DNA from: Paramecium tetraurelia
Taxonomy: Eukaryota > Ciliophora > Oligohymenophorea > Peniculida > Parameciidae
Reading direction: 5' to 3'
NCBI RefSeq assembly: GCF_000165425.1
Contig: NW_001798980.1
Coordinates: 187,178 to 251,177, forward strand
DNA: 64,000 nt
A program made the translations under genes and the position numbers. A model generated the notes under the pieces. It did no database searches and had not been told where the DNA came from. It worked only from the letters and a program-made list of their open reading frames with translations. Of this stretch, positions 12,140-23,853 are shown one piece after another. Position 1 is the stretch's first letter; each line of letters starts with the position of its first letter.

Positions 12140-14184
12140 ATGGGATTTAAGGAAGCATTCACGAGACAAGGCGATGGAGAGAATTTGCTCTTCGATGATG
12201 ATGCATTCATCTATTTCGCCATTTCCATTCTTACTCTAGTTATTCTTCCTCTGGTTTACTCCGTTATCAAGCCACTGTTCACAACATACGTGTTTGGAGA
12301 AGACAGAAGAAAATTCGCACGTGTTCCCAAAAGCTCCAATGATCAGCAAAATCTACAACTAGCTAAATAGGAATTGAGACTTAAATGGCTTACAAAAGGG
12401 TTTGTGGTTAAGGTAATATGTTGATTCTTATCTTAGATCATAATACTTGTGGCTCTTTTGTTATTGCTCAATGCATCTATTTAATCGTTGCCAAAGGCTG
12501 ACAAAATTAAAGGGTTTGATCCCTATGAGATTTTAGAAATCGATCCAAGTGCAACGGAATAAGAAATTCGTAAAGCCTATAGAAAGATTTCATTAAAATT
12601 GCATCCAGACAAAAATCCTGATGATCCTTAAGCAAATCAAAAATTTATTCTTCTGACAAAAGCATATGAGTGTTTGACAGACGAAGACAAAAAATCATTA
12701 TGTATGAAATATGGAAATCCAGATGGACAATAAAGTTTATCTGTGGGAATAGCTATGCCATCATTTCTTCTAAAAAAAGAAAATAGAGCTGCCTTCTTAG
12801 CAGTCATTTTTCTGTTGCTTTTGGTTGTAGTGCCCATTATTGTTTTGTATGAATTGAGATCAATAGGGAAATACGATCAAAATGGAGTCATGCTTAGTAA
12901 TCAGGAAAAATTCGAACGAGGCTTAGAAGAAAACCTATTAATCAAGAAAGGAGTAGAACTATCTAGTTGCAGTGATGAATTATGCAGATTGAGATTGAAA
13001 ACTGAATAACAAGCAATTGCTTTGGAGAAATTAGTTAATGAATTAAAAGAAGAAGCTGAATTAAGAAAAATATAAAAATTTGAGATTACAGAAGCACTTG
13101 AACAATCCAAAAAATAAAAGAATAAAAAAAGAAGAGTGACCATTTCTATTGCCATGATTTTAATATATGCTCATCTCTTTGGTAAACCAATTCCTGACAG
13201 TGTTAAATCTTTATATAGATCTACTATTAAGATCATTCCAAAGTTGGTAAACTCTATGGTAAGGTTGGCTTTTGAATTCTCAATGAAATACAAAGTAATC
13301 CAATGGAGATAAAGAGGGAGATTCTAAACTAAATTTATGGGTGCAAGATGCATAAACAACATATTATAATTCTCTCAATGCATAGTATAAGGAATATATG
13401 AAACCGATAACCCAATAAATTAAATTGAATTCTTTGCTAATAAAGCCAAAGATTATATTAAAAAAGGAAAGATGCCAATATTCCAAGAATTAGTTCAAAA
13501 ATCAGTTGATTAAAGAGTGGTAATTCATTTAATTCAATAAATTAGTTACCTAATTGGGTACCTGAAGAATTCAAAGACCAAATTATGAATGAAATAAACA
13601 TGTTTCCTTAATTGGATATCAAACACGAAGTCACTGTCGATGACGAGTCAATTGTTGAATAATGCAATGAAGACATCTTTAGTGTATACAATATTTCATA
13701 TGTAGATTAAAATCACCTTAACAAGATTGAATACTCCTGAAGGAGAAGACATTCCCTTTGCTCATTCAAACAGATATACATATGTGAAGGAAGAGGGATG
13801 GCACATTTTGATCACCTTCCAAAATGAGGTCTTTTATTATGCTTAATTGAATGGAGCGAACAGAGTGTAATCTACTGAATTCAAATTTTAACCCAAAATG
13901 TATTTTGGAGATGTAGTCGATTTTGAATTTGTTTTATTCGTCATTTCTGATTGTTACAGAGGGTTGGATGCAGAAATACCCATCAAATTCAAAGCCAAGA
14001 AAACCAGTCAAATAAGCAGGGTATATTTGTAATGTAATCATTTAAGGCTGTTGAGTATCACAAGGAAGATCAAGAATTAGACAAGTCCCTTCCCTTTATT
14101 CAATCTATGTTGTTCCCCATGTAAAATAAGGTTGAGGATAGTGATTCAGAAGATGAAGATCAAGAGAAGAAGGAGGATGAATGA
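12140..14184 (+). CDS. SEC63: SEC63-like ER translocation J-protein
   Basis: ER-membrane J-protein that recruits the lumenal Hsp70 (BiP) to the Sec61 channel. It is 648 aa with introns at 12413-12436, 13520-13545, 13684-13705 and 14021-14046. Membrane helices lie near residues 25-50 and 95-115. The J domain follows (DPYEILEID, then LHPDKNPDD with the essential HPD). A further membrane helix (LAVIFLLLLVVVPIIVLY) precedes a long C-terminal region matching the Sec63 Brl-type domain, and the tail is acidic (SDSEDEDQEKKEDE), as in yeast and animal Sec63. Order of elements and length fit the family. It pairs functionally with PDI and other secretory genes in this window but shares no operon with them. 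Confidence 0.92.
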
Positions 14185-14311
14185 ATTTGAGAAGTAGAAT
14201 ATTATACACATATTGTTATCTTTTGTTATTATTGTTAAATGCATTCCCAAATAATAGTAGTAAATAGAAGTAAAAAATTTAAATGACTTCTTTATTAGTT
14301 TAATATTAAAA

Positions 14312-15028
14312 ATGAGCGCATTCAAGAGCTGTCCTTCTTGGTAAGATTTTAACCTATAATTCAGTTTGGAACAAGTGTTGTCCACCAACTTCTTGCTCCA
14401 TTCACTTTATTGCGAAAGAAATATTGTCCAATGTGAATTATGCGATCAACGTATAGATCTAAATGAGAAAGAGGACCACATGATTTTACATAAAAAAGTA
14501 TGTATATTAACTCTTATCACCCAGAAAGCATGTCCATACTGTCAAGAAAACTACGAATAGCAGATATTGGAGAAGCATTAGATCAATTGTCCCAATAAGC
14601 CATTATTGTGCTGCTATTGTGATTTGATGGTAAACCAATTAGAAATGGTGTAACATCAAGTCAAATGTGGTGCTAGAACTGAATAATGTCCTCTTTGTAA
14701 AAAGCACATTCAAAAGAAAGGTATAAATATATAGAGGCTTTTAGAATATGATATTCATGTATCTATTTGTTAATTGCCATCTCCATCTTCTCCTAAAAGA
14801 GCAAGACTACAACAAGTTCTTTGTGATAGCTCAGATGATAATTCAGTTCAAGAAGTCAAATAGAATCCTTAAAACAGGCGTCCACTTAAGAAGGAACCCA
14901 AAAGTTATGCTCTAAAGTAGAAAAAAGAACAGAAGGATTAAAAGCAGCAATTCTAGAAGCCTTTCCTAGATGATGATGAAGATGAAGAGCTTCAAAAGGC
15001 ATTATAGTAAAGTTTGAATTAAAAATGA
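14312..15028 (+). CDS. TRAF-type zinc-finger protein with C-terminal UIM
   Basis: 213 aa with introns 14341-14364, 14498-14524 and 14721-14744. The first two thirds hold repeated Cys/His zinc modules: CPSC, then CELCDQ with HMILH, then CPYCQENY with H and C, then CCYCDLM with HQVKC, and CPLCKKHI with HVSIC. This spacing matches TRAFD1/TRAF-type zinc fingers. The acidic C-terminus DDDEDEELQKALQQSL is a good ubiquitin-interacting motif, so the protein probably binds ubiquitin or ubiquitylated targets. Its stop codon overlaps the ATG of the next reading frame (ATGA). Confidence 0.85.
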
Positions 15029-15755
15029 ATTAATAAAGTTTGTGCGTAAGATTTAAAGCATTGCATCAGCATAGGCATCTCTCTCATCCAATCTATCACA
15101 CACCTAAATCTCAATTGCAACGCAGTTTCAGTTTGCCTAAATTCTTTGTCTTTAATCCCAGGAAGCAATTCCATGGCATCCCTCAAAAAATGAGAAGGAA
15201 AAGTTGTGATTGTAAAGAATGCGGGCAAATGACTAACTTTCAATATAGAAATATGAATGTCCCATTTGTTCTTAAACCCTTTAGAATCAGAAGACAACCA
15301 TCTCTAAAAACTAATCGATTATTGACTGCATAAAATACAAGTATACACCTGCACTCTTTATATTTTTAGAAAAACTCTTTCGCAAATTCTCTGCTTCCAA
15401 ATAAGACACTCTGGTTTGTACATCTTCTTCTCAATTAATCCTCACTTCTCTCCGTAGAGCTTCAGCAAGAACCACTGAAAAACTTATTGAAGATACTCAA
15501 GTTCGAATACTTGAACCTCCTAAATCTTGCAAAAGTCATTTATTATAAAATACTAACAAACCAGAAATGACAAAGATAACTTTATAAATCCCAAAATCTT
15601 TAAGAATTATCAAAACTCAACCCTCAGAGCACTCAAAAATCAAACTACCTCAAAACCTAAGAAGCTTGTAACAAATTTACAACAGAAACTTTCTTTGTAC
15701 ATACTTAACTAAATATAAGAAATCTAAAACCTAAATCAATTTATCAAAGTATTGA
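15025..15755 (+). CDS. Basic protein of unknown function (233 aa)
   Basis: The open frame starts at ATG 15025, overlapping the preceding stop by ATGA, and ends at TGA 15753-15755 with one intron at 15341-15369 (29 nt). The intron is supported because the frame reads through cleanly only after its removal (702 coding nt). The product is Arg/Lys/Ser-rich, with one CxCxxC cluster (CDCKEC, about residue 60) and a Thr/Ser/Lys-rich second half. No domain recognised. The true start may be a later Met such as MRRKSCDC near 15190, because overlapping starts are unusual in ciliates. Confidence 0.65.
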
Positions 15756-16267
15756 ATCTTAATAAAATAATTGTTCAATCAAAATTAAATACAATCAATA
15801 CAATTCTACAGTCCTATCAATATATATTATGCTTTAACTAAATTTCAATGCATTCTCAGTATCCTTGATCGAATTCTTTATTTTATAATAATAACTGATA
15901 TAATATTTTCTTATAAGTTGAAATCTAATATGCGTTGAGGAATTCACAGTTCAATTTAATACCTTTAGTTATATAAATACTATTGTAATGGATATGCTTC
16001 ATGACCTTTGTTAATCATAGACATATCATTAGATCCCAGGAGAGCTGATATTTGTTGATTTAAAATATTAAATGCCCAAAAACGAATTAAAATTAGAAAA
16101 TTATTTAATCTATCTAAAAACTTGCTTAAATCTAAAAATCACAATTGAATATTTTTCATTCAGTTTTTGCTTAAATGTATTCAAATATGCTTTTTTCCTT
16201 TGTGATTGTAATGAGATTATGATTAAACAGAAGCAAAATGTTTGAAGTTAAATCTCTGATTTAAAAA
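15756..16267. other. Intergenic, no gene seen
   Basis: About 510 nt, AT-rich. No gene or RNA recognised. Confidence 0.45.
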
Positions 16268-16471
16268 ATGTCCTAACACTCGTAAAGGTTGACTTGTAAA
16301 TAAGGCTAAGAGAATGTTGAGAGGAGGGGTGATAACAAATCGATGGTATATTAATTAAATGATCAATTAAAATTGACTTAGGATGTGAGAATGACAGAAT
16401 AAATATTTTTAATATAAAATAAAAACTTCAAAAACGCATAGTTTGTGTAATTTTAAGCCAATGAAGGGTGA
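16268..16471 (+). CDS. Small hypothetical protein (67 aa)
   Basis: ATG 16268 to TGA 16469-16471. The frame is rich in Gln codons written TAA/TAG and in charged residues (NVERRGDNKS, DVRMTEQIF), which looks coding. A 36-nt GT...TAG segment in the middle is a multiple of three and may or may not be spliced. It lies 23 nt before the trichocyst matrix gene, so it could also be part of that gene's upstream region. No family recognised. Confidence 0.4.
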
Positions 16472-16494
16472 TCAAGAAAACATTAATAATATTA

Positions 16495-17559
16495 ATGAAA
16501 GCTTTATTGATCTTAGGATTAGTGATCTTCACACAAGCCGTCTTCGTCAAGCATGCTTCTGAACCACATGCTGCCGTCTTCGCTTAACTCGAAGCCCTTG
16601 AAGACCACCCATTGGGAAAGAAAATTTTGGACACAATCGCCTTGTAAATGAAGAACAAGTCACCACTCTCTGACATTGCCAAGATGCTCTAAGACTTGAG
16701 AGAAAACTTAGTCCTCTAATAACAAGATGCTGAATTAGTCCACGTCGCTTAAGAAGCTGACTGTGAAGCTGAAATCTATGGATATAACAGAAGAATCGAC
16801 TTCGCATCCAACGAAATCACCGAAGCCACCATCGATATCAACAAGTACACCGCTGATATTGAACTCTTGGAAACAGATATTGCCAACAAGGAATAATAAT
16901 TAGAAATCTTAGCCAACTAAGAAGAATAACTCAGATAAAAGAGAGCTGAAGACCACGCTTCATTCGAAGAAAGATAAATCACAACCCCAAAGGTCGTTGA
17001 AGCCCTCGACGTCATCGCCGCCAAATTGAGCGCTATCCAACCAGAAGCTGATGCTGAAGCAGTCCTTGCTGAATTAGAAAGAGTCGGTGGAAACAACCCC
17101 ATCCTCGCCCTCGTCCAATTGGCCTCCACATTCTCAGCTGAAAAATTATAAAACGTTTAAGACAAGATCGCTGAATTGAGAGCCTCATTGGAATAATCCA
17201 TCATTGACGACTAAGAAGAAGAAGTCTAAGCTTAACTTAACTTCGAAGCTTAAATCGTTGAAATCAATGAATAAAGAGCTGCCCTCTAATCCGAAAAGGC
17301 TGACTCCGAAACCAAATTAGGATAAGCTTAAGTCTAATTGGCTGCCGCTAAGAAGAGAAAGTATGATGCTGGAAGAGAACTCGACTCAGCCACCAGAGGA
17401 AAGGTTGCCAAGGAAGCTGAATGTGACGCTTGGAGAACTTAATATGCCAGAGACACCGAATAAAGAACCGTCGAAATCGGTATCATCAGATAAGTCGAAT
17501 AAATCCTCGCCACCAAGTTGGAAGGTGCCTCCTCATACATCAAAGGAAGAATCAACTGA
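16495..17559 (+). CDS. Trichocyst matrix protein
   Basis: Structural protein of the crystalline trichocyst core, the exocytotic organelle of Paramecium. It is an intronless frame of 354 aa. A signal peptide (MKALLILGLVIFTQA) is followed by an acidic-basic, Ala/Glu/Gln/Lys-rich heptad coiled-coil architecture over nearly the whole length. DCEAEIYGY and KEAECDAWRTQYARDT are typical TMP landmarks, and the end KLEGASSYIKGRIN fits the family. These proteins are made as precursors, cut by proteases and assembled. The gene has higher GC and a more biased codon choice (GCC, GTC, AAG) than its neighbours, as expected for very high expression. Confidence 0.92.
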
Positions 17560-18216
17560 ACTTGATGATTATAAACCATTATTCAAATTCTTCAATTTTT
17601 TATTTATTTTTCCCATCAAGAACCAATCCCCAAGGCGTTCTTCTAAAATTTAAAGGACCCTCCTCCTTTAAGCATTTAAACCTCTTGAAATGCTATCTAG
17701 ACATAAAAGTATTTAATATATTTTAACTTTTTTCATTTGAATTAATTTCTATTCAGATCAAAATCTACTAATACAATTTTCCTTGACTTCATAATCATTT
17801 CATATTTATCATGAATAAGATAAAAATTACAATCATAATTTTTTTTACTGGAAATATGAGCTAGCTTACTAATTGATTTCACAATTTCAATTAATACCAT
17901 TTCCCCTAATTAAATTAACTGAATTTTGTTTAAACTCTTTTGAATGAACATAAATGATTCAAATAAATCATTCAACATAAGCTCGTTAATAATAAACTAT
18001 GTCAAATGTAATAAAAACAAACAAAAATATTGTATCACAACTTGATTTTATCATTCTCTAAATTGCACTTTTTTTTAATGTTTTTCTTTACCATTTATAG
18101 AACTACATGATGACTCAGGGTATTGGTCATAAGTTCTTGCACTTAGTATTCCTTTCATGCCTTCTTACTAAAATTTAATTTCTTCTTCTTTGACAATTTT
18201 TGGTTCTAAGTATATA
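17560..18216. other. Intergenic, no gene seen
   Basis: About 650 nt of AT-rich sequence after the trichocyst gene. No gene or RNA seen. Confidence 0.45.
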
Positions 18217-18465
18217 ATGACATGTTATTAGCGAGGGGAAATTGGACGAGAAGATAATAAAATGTCTCCATCCTGGTATGTGTATAATTGGCAATGATCT
18301 TATATCAATTCTTTAAAGTTAGCTATTTGCAATGAGTCTCCCAATGATTTCGTGATGCTCTCTTGTTAATTTGAGGAGACTATCTCTTCCTCAGTTTAAG
18401 TAGCTGGAATTGAAGTAGAACAGCAATTATTACCCATAATATATAATAATAATAATGTTATATGA
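18217..18465 (+). pseudogene. Possible relic of a WD-repeat gene start
   Basis: ATG 18217 opens a frame that hits TGA at 18295-18297 and continues in the same frame to TGA 18463-18465. The two halves read naturally across the stop: SPSWYVYNWQ, stop, then LKLAICNESPNDFVML and SVQVAGIEVEQ. The pattern of a Trp/Tyr-rich strand, KLAI and VQVAGIEVE resembles the first blade of DCAF7-type WD40 proteins, but no further blades follow. I take it as a truncated, stopped relic with low certainty. Confidence 0.3.
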
Positions 18466-20017
18466 AAACTCCTCCTAATCTATCTTTAAATTTAATTAAG
18501 AAACAAAAAGGATTTAAGCCATTGACAATATATAATATTAATAATCAAATCTATAATCTTAGCTACTATCAGATATACTTCAATTTATTTATATTTATAT
18601 GGTAATTAATTTAAAATATTGATTTTCGGCTTTAAATTTACTAAAGTAAAACAAAGTCTTAGTTGTATGTCATTTAGCAACTTTGGAATACACCACATCT
18701 AATTCCTATTATGATATACCCAATTGGAATTTAAAAATAACTCAAATCAATATTGACAGTTGTTGAATTATTTTCAGTCAAATATAATCATATTGAGATG
18801 ATCAACAAAATTTCATGTCTTTTACATTTGACATATTTACCTCCCTAATAGCAGGCTAATACTAAATACATCATACAACTTAATCATCATTAATAATAAT
18901 TTAGAATTTCTATTAATTTACCTTATAAATGGTAAATGATTAATTGATCATTCACCTTTTTGTCTTAAAATTTTATTTGTTATTCATATTCATACCCCTT
19001 ATTTATTTGTCCCAAAGTTAGAGAAAGATTTAGAACAATAATGATATAGAATTCTTAAAATATAGAAGAAATTGTATGTCTAAAATTCAGTTAGCAATTA
19101 TTCCTGTATTTGATTCAATTTTATCAATCATACTAAGAGTACTTAAATTTAATTTTTATTGATTGTATATTTATTATGAGGAAGAATGATTTACATTTTA
19201 GTTAACATCTAAATTCCGAAATGAAATTTATATAAAATTTTCTTCGAGTTTGCACAATTTTCTAAAAAAAGAACTAATTAATTTTTGATCATATCATATT
19301 TTTCGATATTTATCTAACTTCATTTTGAATGCATTAAATCTATACTCCAATATAGATACTATAAAATAATGCTAAAAGTTTAAATTAAAATATATTGAAA
19401 GAGAGTTTCCTCCTTTATTTTAGAATTGCTTGATTAAGCAAAAATTGTGAAAAACTAAATTCTCTTATTGCATTTGTTGACAACACACAATATTAAGTAT
19501 TTCTGCTTTAATAAAACTTCAACATGTTATCTTATTTTATAAATGTCATTGATTTTCTATAGATATTTATTTTTTTTAATAATTGTAATTATTCTATAAA
19601 TAAAAATTTTAGTGACAGATTGAATAACAATTACAATTTGTTTAGTTTTAAGTATTTTTTGTGTGTTTAATTATTATTTTCTTTGAATTATGTTATCCAA
19701 AATTTTTCAAAAGATAGATTTGCTTGATCTATTTGAAAGATGCTAAGTGTATTGATTTGAAGTCAAAAATTTTGATTAGAGACTTTCTACCTTATTAGAA
19801 TGTATTAACTGTAAATGGATTGAATCACAATCCTTCTATTTGCTACTGACTGGTTATTTATTGAACTTTTTATTTTTCCTTTATTTTATCTCATTTGTAT
19901 TCTTTTTGAAATCCGTTGTATTAGAATAAGATAATTGTTAAATAACATTTACTTTAAAATTATTTATTATCTTATTTCGTCAAAAGATTTATAGGTAGAT
20001 CAATAAGAATAAAATAA
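18466..20017. other. Long gene-poor stretch
   Basis: About 1.55 kb of very AT-rich DNA. The only coding-like trace is a short plus-strand frame near 19700-19850 (LKDAKCIDLKSKIL, DFLPYQNVLTVNGLN), which has no start and may be a relic. No RNA gene recognised. Confidence 0.4.
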
Positions 20018-20218
20018 ATGGCTTAACAAATGCAACATTTAAATAATTTGTAAATGATTTATATAATCACTATTAAATAATAATTTAATAAACCCTATTT
20101 GATAGCTAAGTAATTGTATAAATTAGAAAAATACAGCTAATAAGTCAATTTTTAAGTATAAAATATGGCCAAGAATTAAACACCTCAGAAATCAATATCT
20201 TAACTTCGTCCAAAATGA
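20018..20218 (+). CDS. Small hypothetical ORF (66 aa)
   Basis: ATG 20018 (MAQQMQHLNN) to TGA 20216-20218. It uses TAA/TAG glutamines and has a polar, Lys/Gln-rich second half (KYSQQVNFQVQNMAKNQTPQ). It could be a small gene, an exon of a larger one, or chance. No family recognised. Confidence 0.25.
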
Positions 20219-20445
20219 CATTAAATTTTATCGATTTTACATAAAATGAATGTTCCAAACTAGAAGACAAATAAAATTTATAAATTGATCAATAAGAATT
20301 AAGTATTTAAATAAAATCGTAAACCCTATATTTAAAGGAAATAGAATAATCAAGAGAATTCGATTTAAGAATTAAAAATTTAATTTTATATTTAATTCTT
20401 ATTTAAATTCTAGAATTTTTGTCAAATACACGTAATAATTAAAAT

Positions 20446-21844
20446 ATGAAATCGCTTCTCTTGCTCTCTTTACTTGCTTTTGCTGTTGTTGCTGATTACG
20501 AATATGATGGAGATGTTATGGTACTCACAGAAGAAACATTTGATTAAGCCTTCAATGAATTCGATTATTTGATGTTTGAATTCTATGCTCCTTGGTGTGG
20601 TCATTGCAAAGAACTCGCCCCTAAATATGCTGAGGCTGCTACTGCTCTTAGACCTGAAGGAATAGTTTTGGCCAAGATCGATGCCACAGTCCAAAAGAAA
20701 TTGGCTGAAAAGTATGGAGTCAAAGGATATCCAACTATCAAATTCAGTGCCAAATAAGCTGTAAAGGATTTTGAAGGTGGAAGAAATGCTGATGGCATAA
20801 AGAATTGGATTTACAGCAATCTTAATCCAGAGAGTGAATTACTTGATACTCTTGAATAAGTCAATGAGGCTATTGCTCAAAATAATGTTCAATTTGTCTA
20901 TTTTGCAGAGGAATAAAGCGAAAAGGATAGAGAATTGAGAAAATACAAAGAATTCTCTTTCACTATGAAATAGCATTTCGCCCATACAACAAATAAAACA
21001 ATCAGAGAAGCTCTCAACGTACCAAAAGGAACCTACTTTGTTGGATTTAGAAATCAAAAGCCTTATTACTATTAAGGAAAGCTTTCATTCCCAATTATGA
21101 AAACCTTCGTTGAAAATGTTGCTCACGAAAGAATTCAAGAGTACTCTGACAAAAAGGAATAACTAGATGAAAGAATAACCAAAAGCAAACCATTTGTTGT
21201 TGTCTTTTCTGATGAACCTGAAGTTTAAGCTGCTGCATAAGCTTGGTCTTATTAGGACGAATTACTTTTCATCAAGAATGTTGATGAGGAATTCACTAGA
21301 AAGATTCAAGTCAGATCTCAAGATTAAAAAGGAGTTTTTATCATCAAGGGAGATTAAAGATACAAAAGGGTTTAAGGTCAAAGCGTTAGTGAGTTCTTGG
21401 AAGCATTCTAATCAGGAAATGCACACAAGTACCTTAAATCATAAGCTGCTCCACAATAATAAGGATTGGTCAGAATCCTCATCGGAGATACTTATGAAGC
21501 TACAAGATCAGTTAATGATTCTGTAGTCTTATACTTTGATTCTCAAAATGAAGAACAGTAATACATTAAATTAATTATTTAGCAATGCGGTTTAAGAACA
21601 ATTCTTAAAGGTGGCTGAAAGACTCCAACAAAACAAGCAATTGACTTTCCATAAAATCGATTTGTCATAAAATGAAGTTAGCGATTTGGCTGAATCAGTT
21701 GAAATCGTTAAAATCAGATTATACAAAAATAACCAACCAATTAAGTTTGTAATCAGGGCAAATAAAATCTAAGAAGAAAGATTTGTTAAATGGATTGTAG
21801 ATAACGCAGCTAGTTAAGTTGTGGACCCTAAAGTTGAATTATGA
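20446..21844 (+). CDS. Protein disulfide isomerase with one CGHC active site
   Basis: ER-lumen oxidoreductase/chaperone. It is 457 aa with one 25-nt intron at 21558-21582. A signal peptide ([16 protein letters not shown]) precedes a first thioredoxin domain with [14 protein letters not shown] and the cis-proline strand [10 protein letters not shown]. The rest matches PDI b/b' and a C-terminal thioredoxin-fold region, but I see no second CxxC, whereas classical PDI has two. The extreme C-terminus is KVEL, a KDEL-like retrieval signal. It probably helps fold secretory cargo such as trichocyst precursors (inference). Confidence 0.9.
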
Positions 21845-21952
21845 TTTTGTGTAAAATAAAATAACATTTTTAAATTTCCATATAGAAACTTCTAATTGAA
21901 CTATTACTTAGTTTATATCCAAATTTAATTCGTTATTGGGAAATTAATAAAA

Positions 21953-22647
21953 ATGGCAGATCAACTTGTTGTAGGATATTGGGGAATCAGAGGATTGGCT
22001 CAACCATGTAAGTATTCATATCATCCCTCTAGTGAGATATTTGGTAGAGTACTTGGGATTACCATACGAAGAGAAAAGATACCTCAAGCCTGAAGAATGG
22101 TTCGGTGGACTCTGTGAAACACCATTCAACATCCACGTTCTTGTCAACCTCCCTTACATCAAGGATGGTCAGAAGTACGTCTACGAGATTGCCGCCCTTT
22201 ATGTCTATTTGGCTCATAAGGCTAATAGAGCTGATCTCTTGGGATCCACACCAGACGAACAAGTAGCTGTGGCTTAAGTGAGAGGTGTTATCTAAGATGC
22301 CTTGAAAGGTTTCTTCCGCCTTATCACCCTCCCTGAAGATCAATATGCTACATAGAAGGAGGAAGTCTTTGCAAATGAAGTTGCTTGGTTGATAGAAAGA
22401 TTAGATAAATTCATTGGTGACAAGATAATGGGCTGCTGGAGCCAACCTTACTTATATTGACTTTGATAACTTCGAATTAGAGGAGACATTGAAAGCTTTC
22501 AATGCTGAGGATTGGGCCAAGTTTCATAACCTCCAAAAACACCATTAAGAATTTTAAAACCTTCCTTAAATCAAGGATTACATGGCTTCTGGAAGATTCT
22601 TAGCTGGTCCCTTCTATCCACCAGGAAGATTTAGATGGGGATTCTGA
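21953..22647 (+). CDS. Mu-class-like glutathione S-transferase with a one-base frame break
   Basis: Cytosolic GST. An intron at 22008-22032 (25 nt) follows the start. The N-terminal thioredoxin fold has VVGYWGIRGLAQP with the catalytic Tyr, and NLPYIKDGQ with the glutathione-binding cis-Pro. The helical domain runs to RFRWGF and TGA 22645-22647. The frame shifts by one base near 22421-22430: FIGDK lies in one frame and WAAGANLTYIDF in the next, although together they match the mu-class GD.PW.AG...T..DF block. A 25-nt GT...AG segment over the same bases could be spliced instead but would remove these conserved residues. I therefore favour a sequence error or a recent mutation. Confidence 0.85.
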
Positions 22648-23472
22648 TTATTAAATTCATAATTTAATACAAATATTATTGGAATTAACAACCAAGAACA
22701 TTCCAAAAAATACAATTTCTTTAAGTCTTATTTATCCATATGTTCTTTATATATTTTACAATGTTTATTAAAATTTATTAAATTAATTTTTTAAAATCAT
22801 TAATAAATAATTATTTATTTAAGATAAGAGATAAATTTAATAATAAAAGAAATGTCAACTATTATTAATATACTTACATAGCTATTATAATTATATTAGG
22901 ATAAATGAAATTTACAATCATTTCATCAAAATTTAAAGGACCAACTTCAATATTTTCCCGTTTCTATAGTCAAACATTCAAATTCATTATGTTTAACATT
23001 AAACATTTCTCCATTAATATTTTTTGTTCATCAAAATAATACTAGAATAAATTGAATGAGAGCATCGATTTATCTAAATTCTATTTTCTTATCCTCGAAA
23101 TAAATAAATGACTATTCAAAATATATAAAACAAAAACCCTTTTTTATTACTCTTAAGAAACGAATACTCTAAAATATGAGTATAAAAGTATCAATAAGTC
23201 AATATTATTCATCAAAATCAGCATAAGCAATGATCAAATAATAAATAAAGTTGTTTTCTGTTTAAGTTACTTAAAATTATTCAATAAATCTAAATAGTTT
23301 TCTGAATATTAATTTAATAATATTAGATCATTTAGCATAGTGTTATTTACTAAATATGAAGATAAGTTGTTAAAATAGATAAAATTATAATAATTAAGCA
23401 GCAAATTTGATGTATTATCTAGGGATAGTAAAATATAATTTTGATATATATTGTTCTATTAAAGCATATCGA
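22648..23472. other. Intergenic, no gene seen
   Basis: About 825 nt of AT-rich DNA with no convincing frame or RNA. Confidence 0.45.
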
Positions 23473-23680
23473 ATGGTCATAAGGATTAATTTAAATGCAA
23501 AAATCAAGAGATTAGAAGCTATATCTCCAATGTCCATGTCATATGTCTACCAATAAGACTCAAAGTAGACCCACTTATTTTATCTAAATTTCGATTTATG
23601 ACCATCTTAAGAAATTACAATAACATGTCTAGCATCAAATACTAGTGGTATTGGTATTATCAAATATGACAAATTCTTGA
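23473..23680 (+). other. Two overlapping short ORFs, uncertain
   Basis: Two plus-strand frames overlap: ATG 23473 to TGA 23599-23601 (42 aa, starting MVIRINLNAKIKRLEA) and ATG 23495 to about 23680 (starting MQKSRDQKLYLQCPCH). At most one can be real. Neither is recognised, and neither joins the gene at 23854 by an intron that I can see. Confidence 0.2.
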
Positions 23681-23853
23681 AAAAGCTTTGCCTACTTATT
23701 TTATAATTTCATATGTATCAAAGCTCAAATATAAATGACAAGATTTGGCATTTCTAGAATTAATATCCCCTAAAAATAGATATATTAGAACTGTAATTAT
23801 AAAGTTTGATTGACTTTACAATCTTAAAAATTAAATTAAACAAATTGGTTTCT

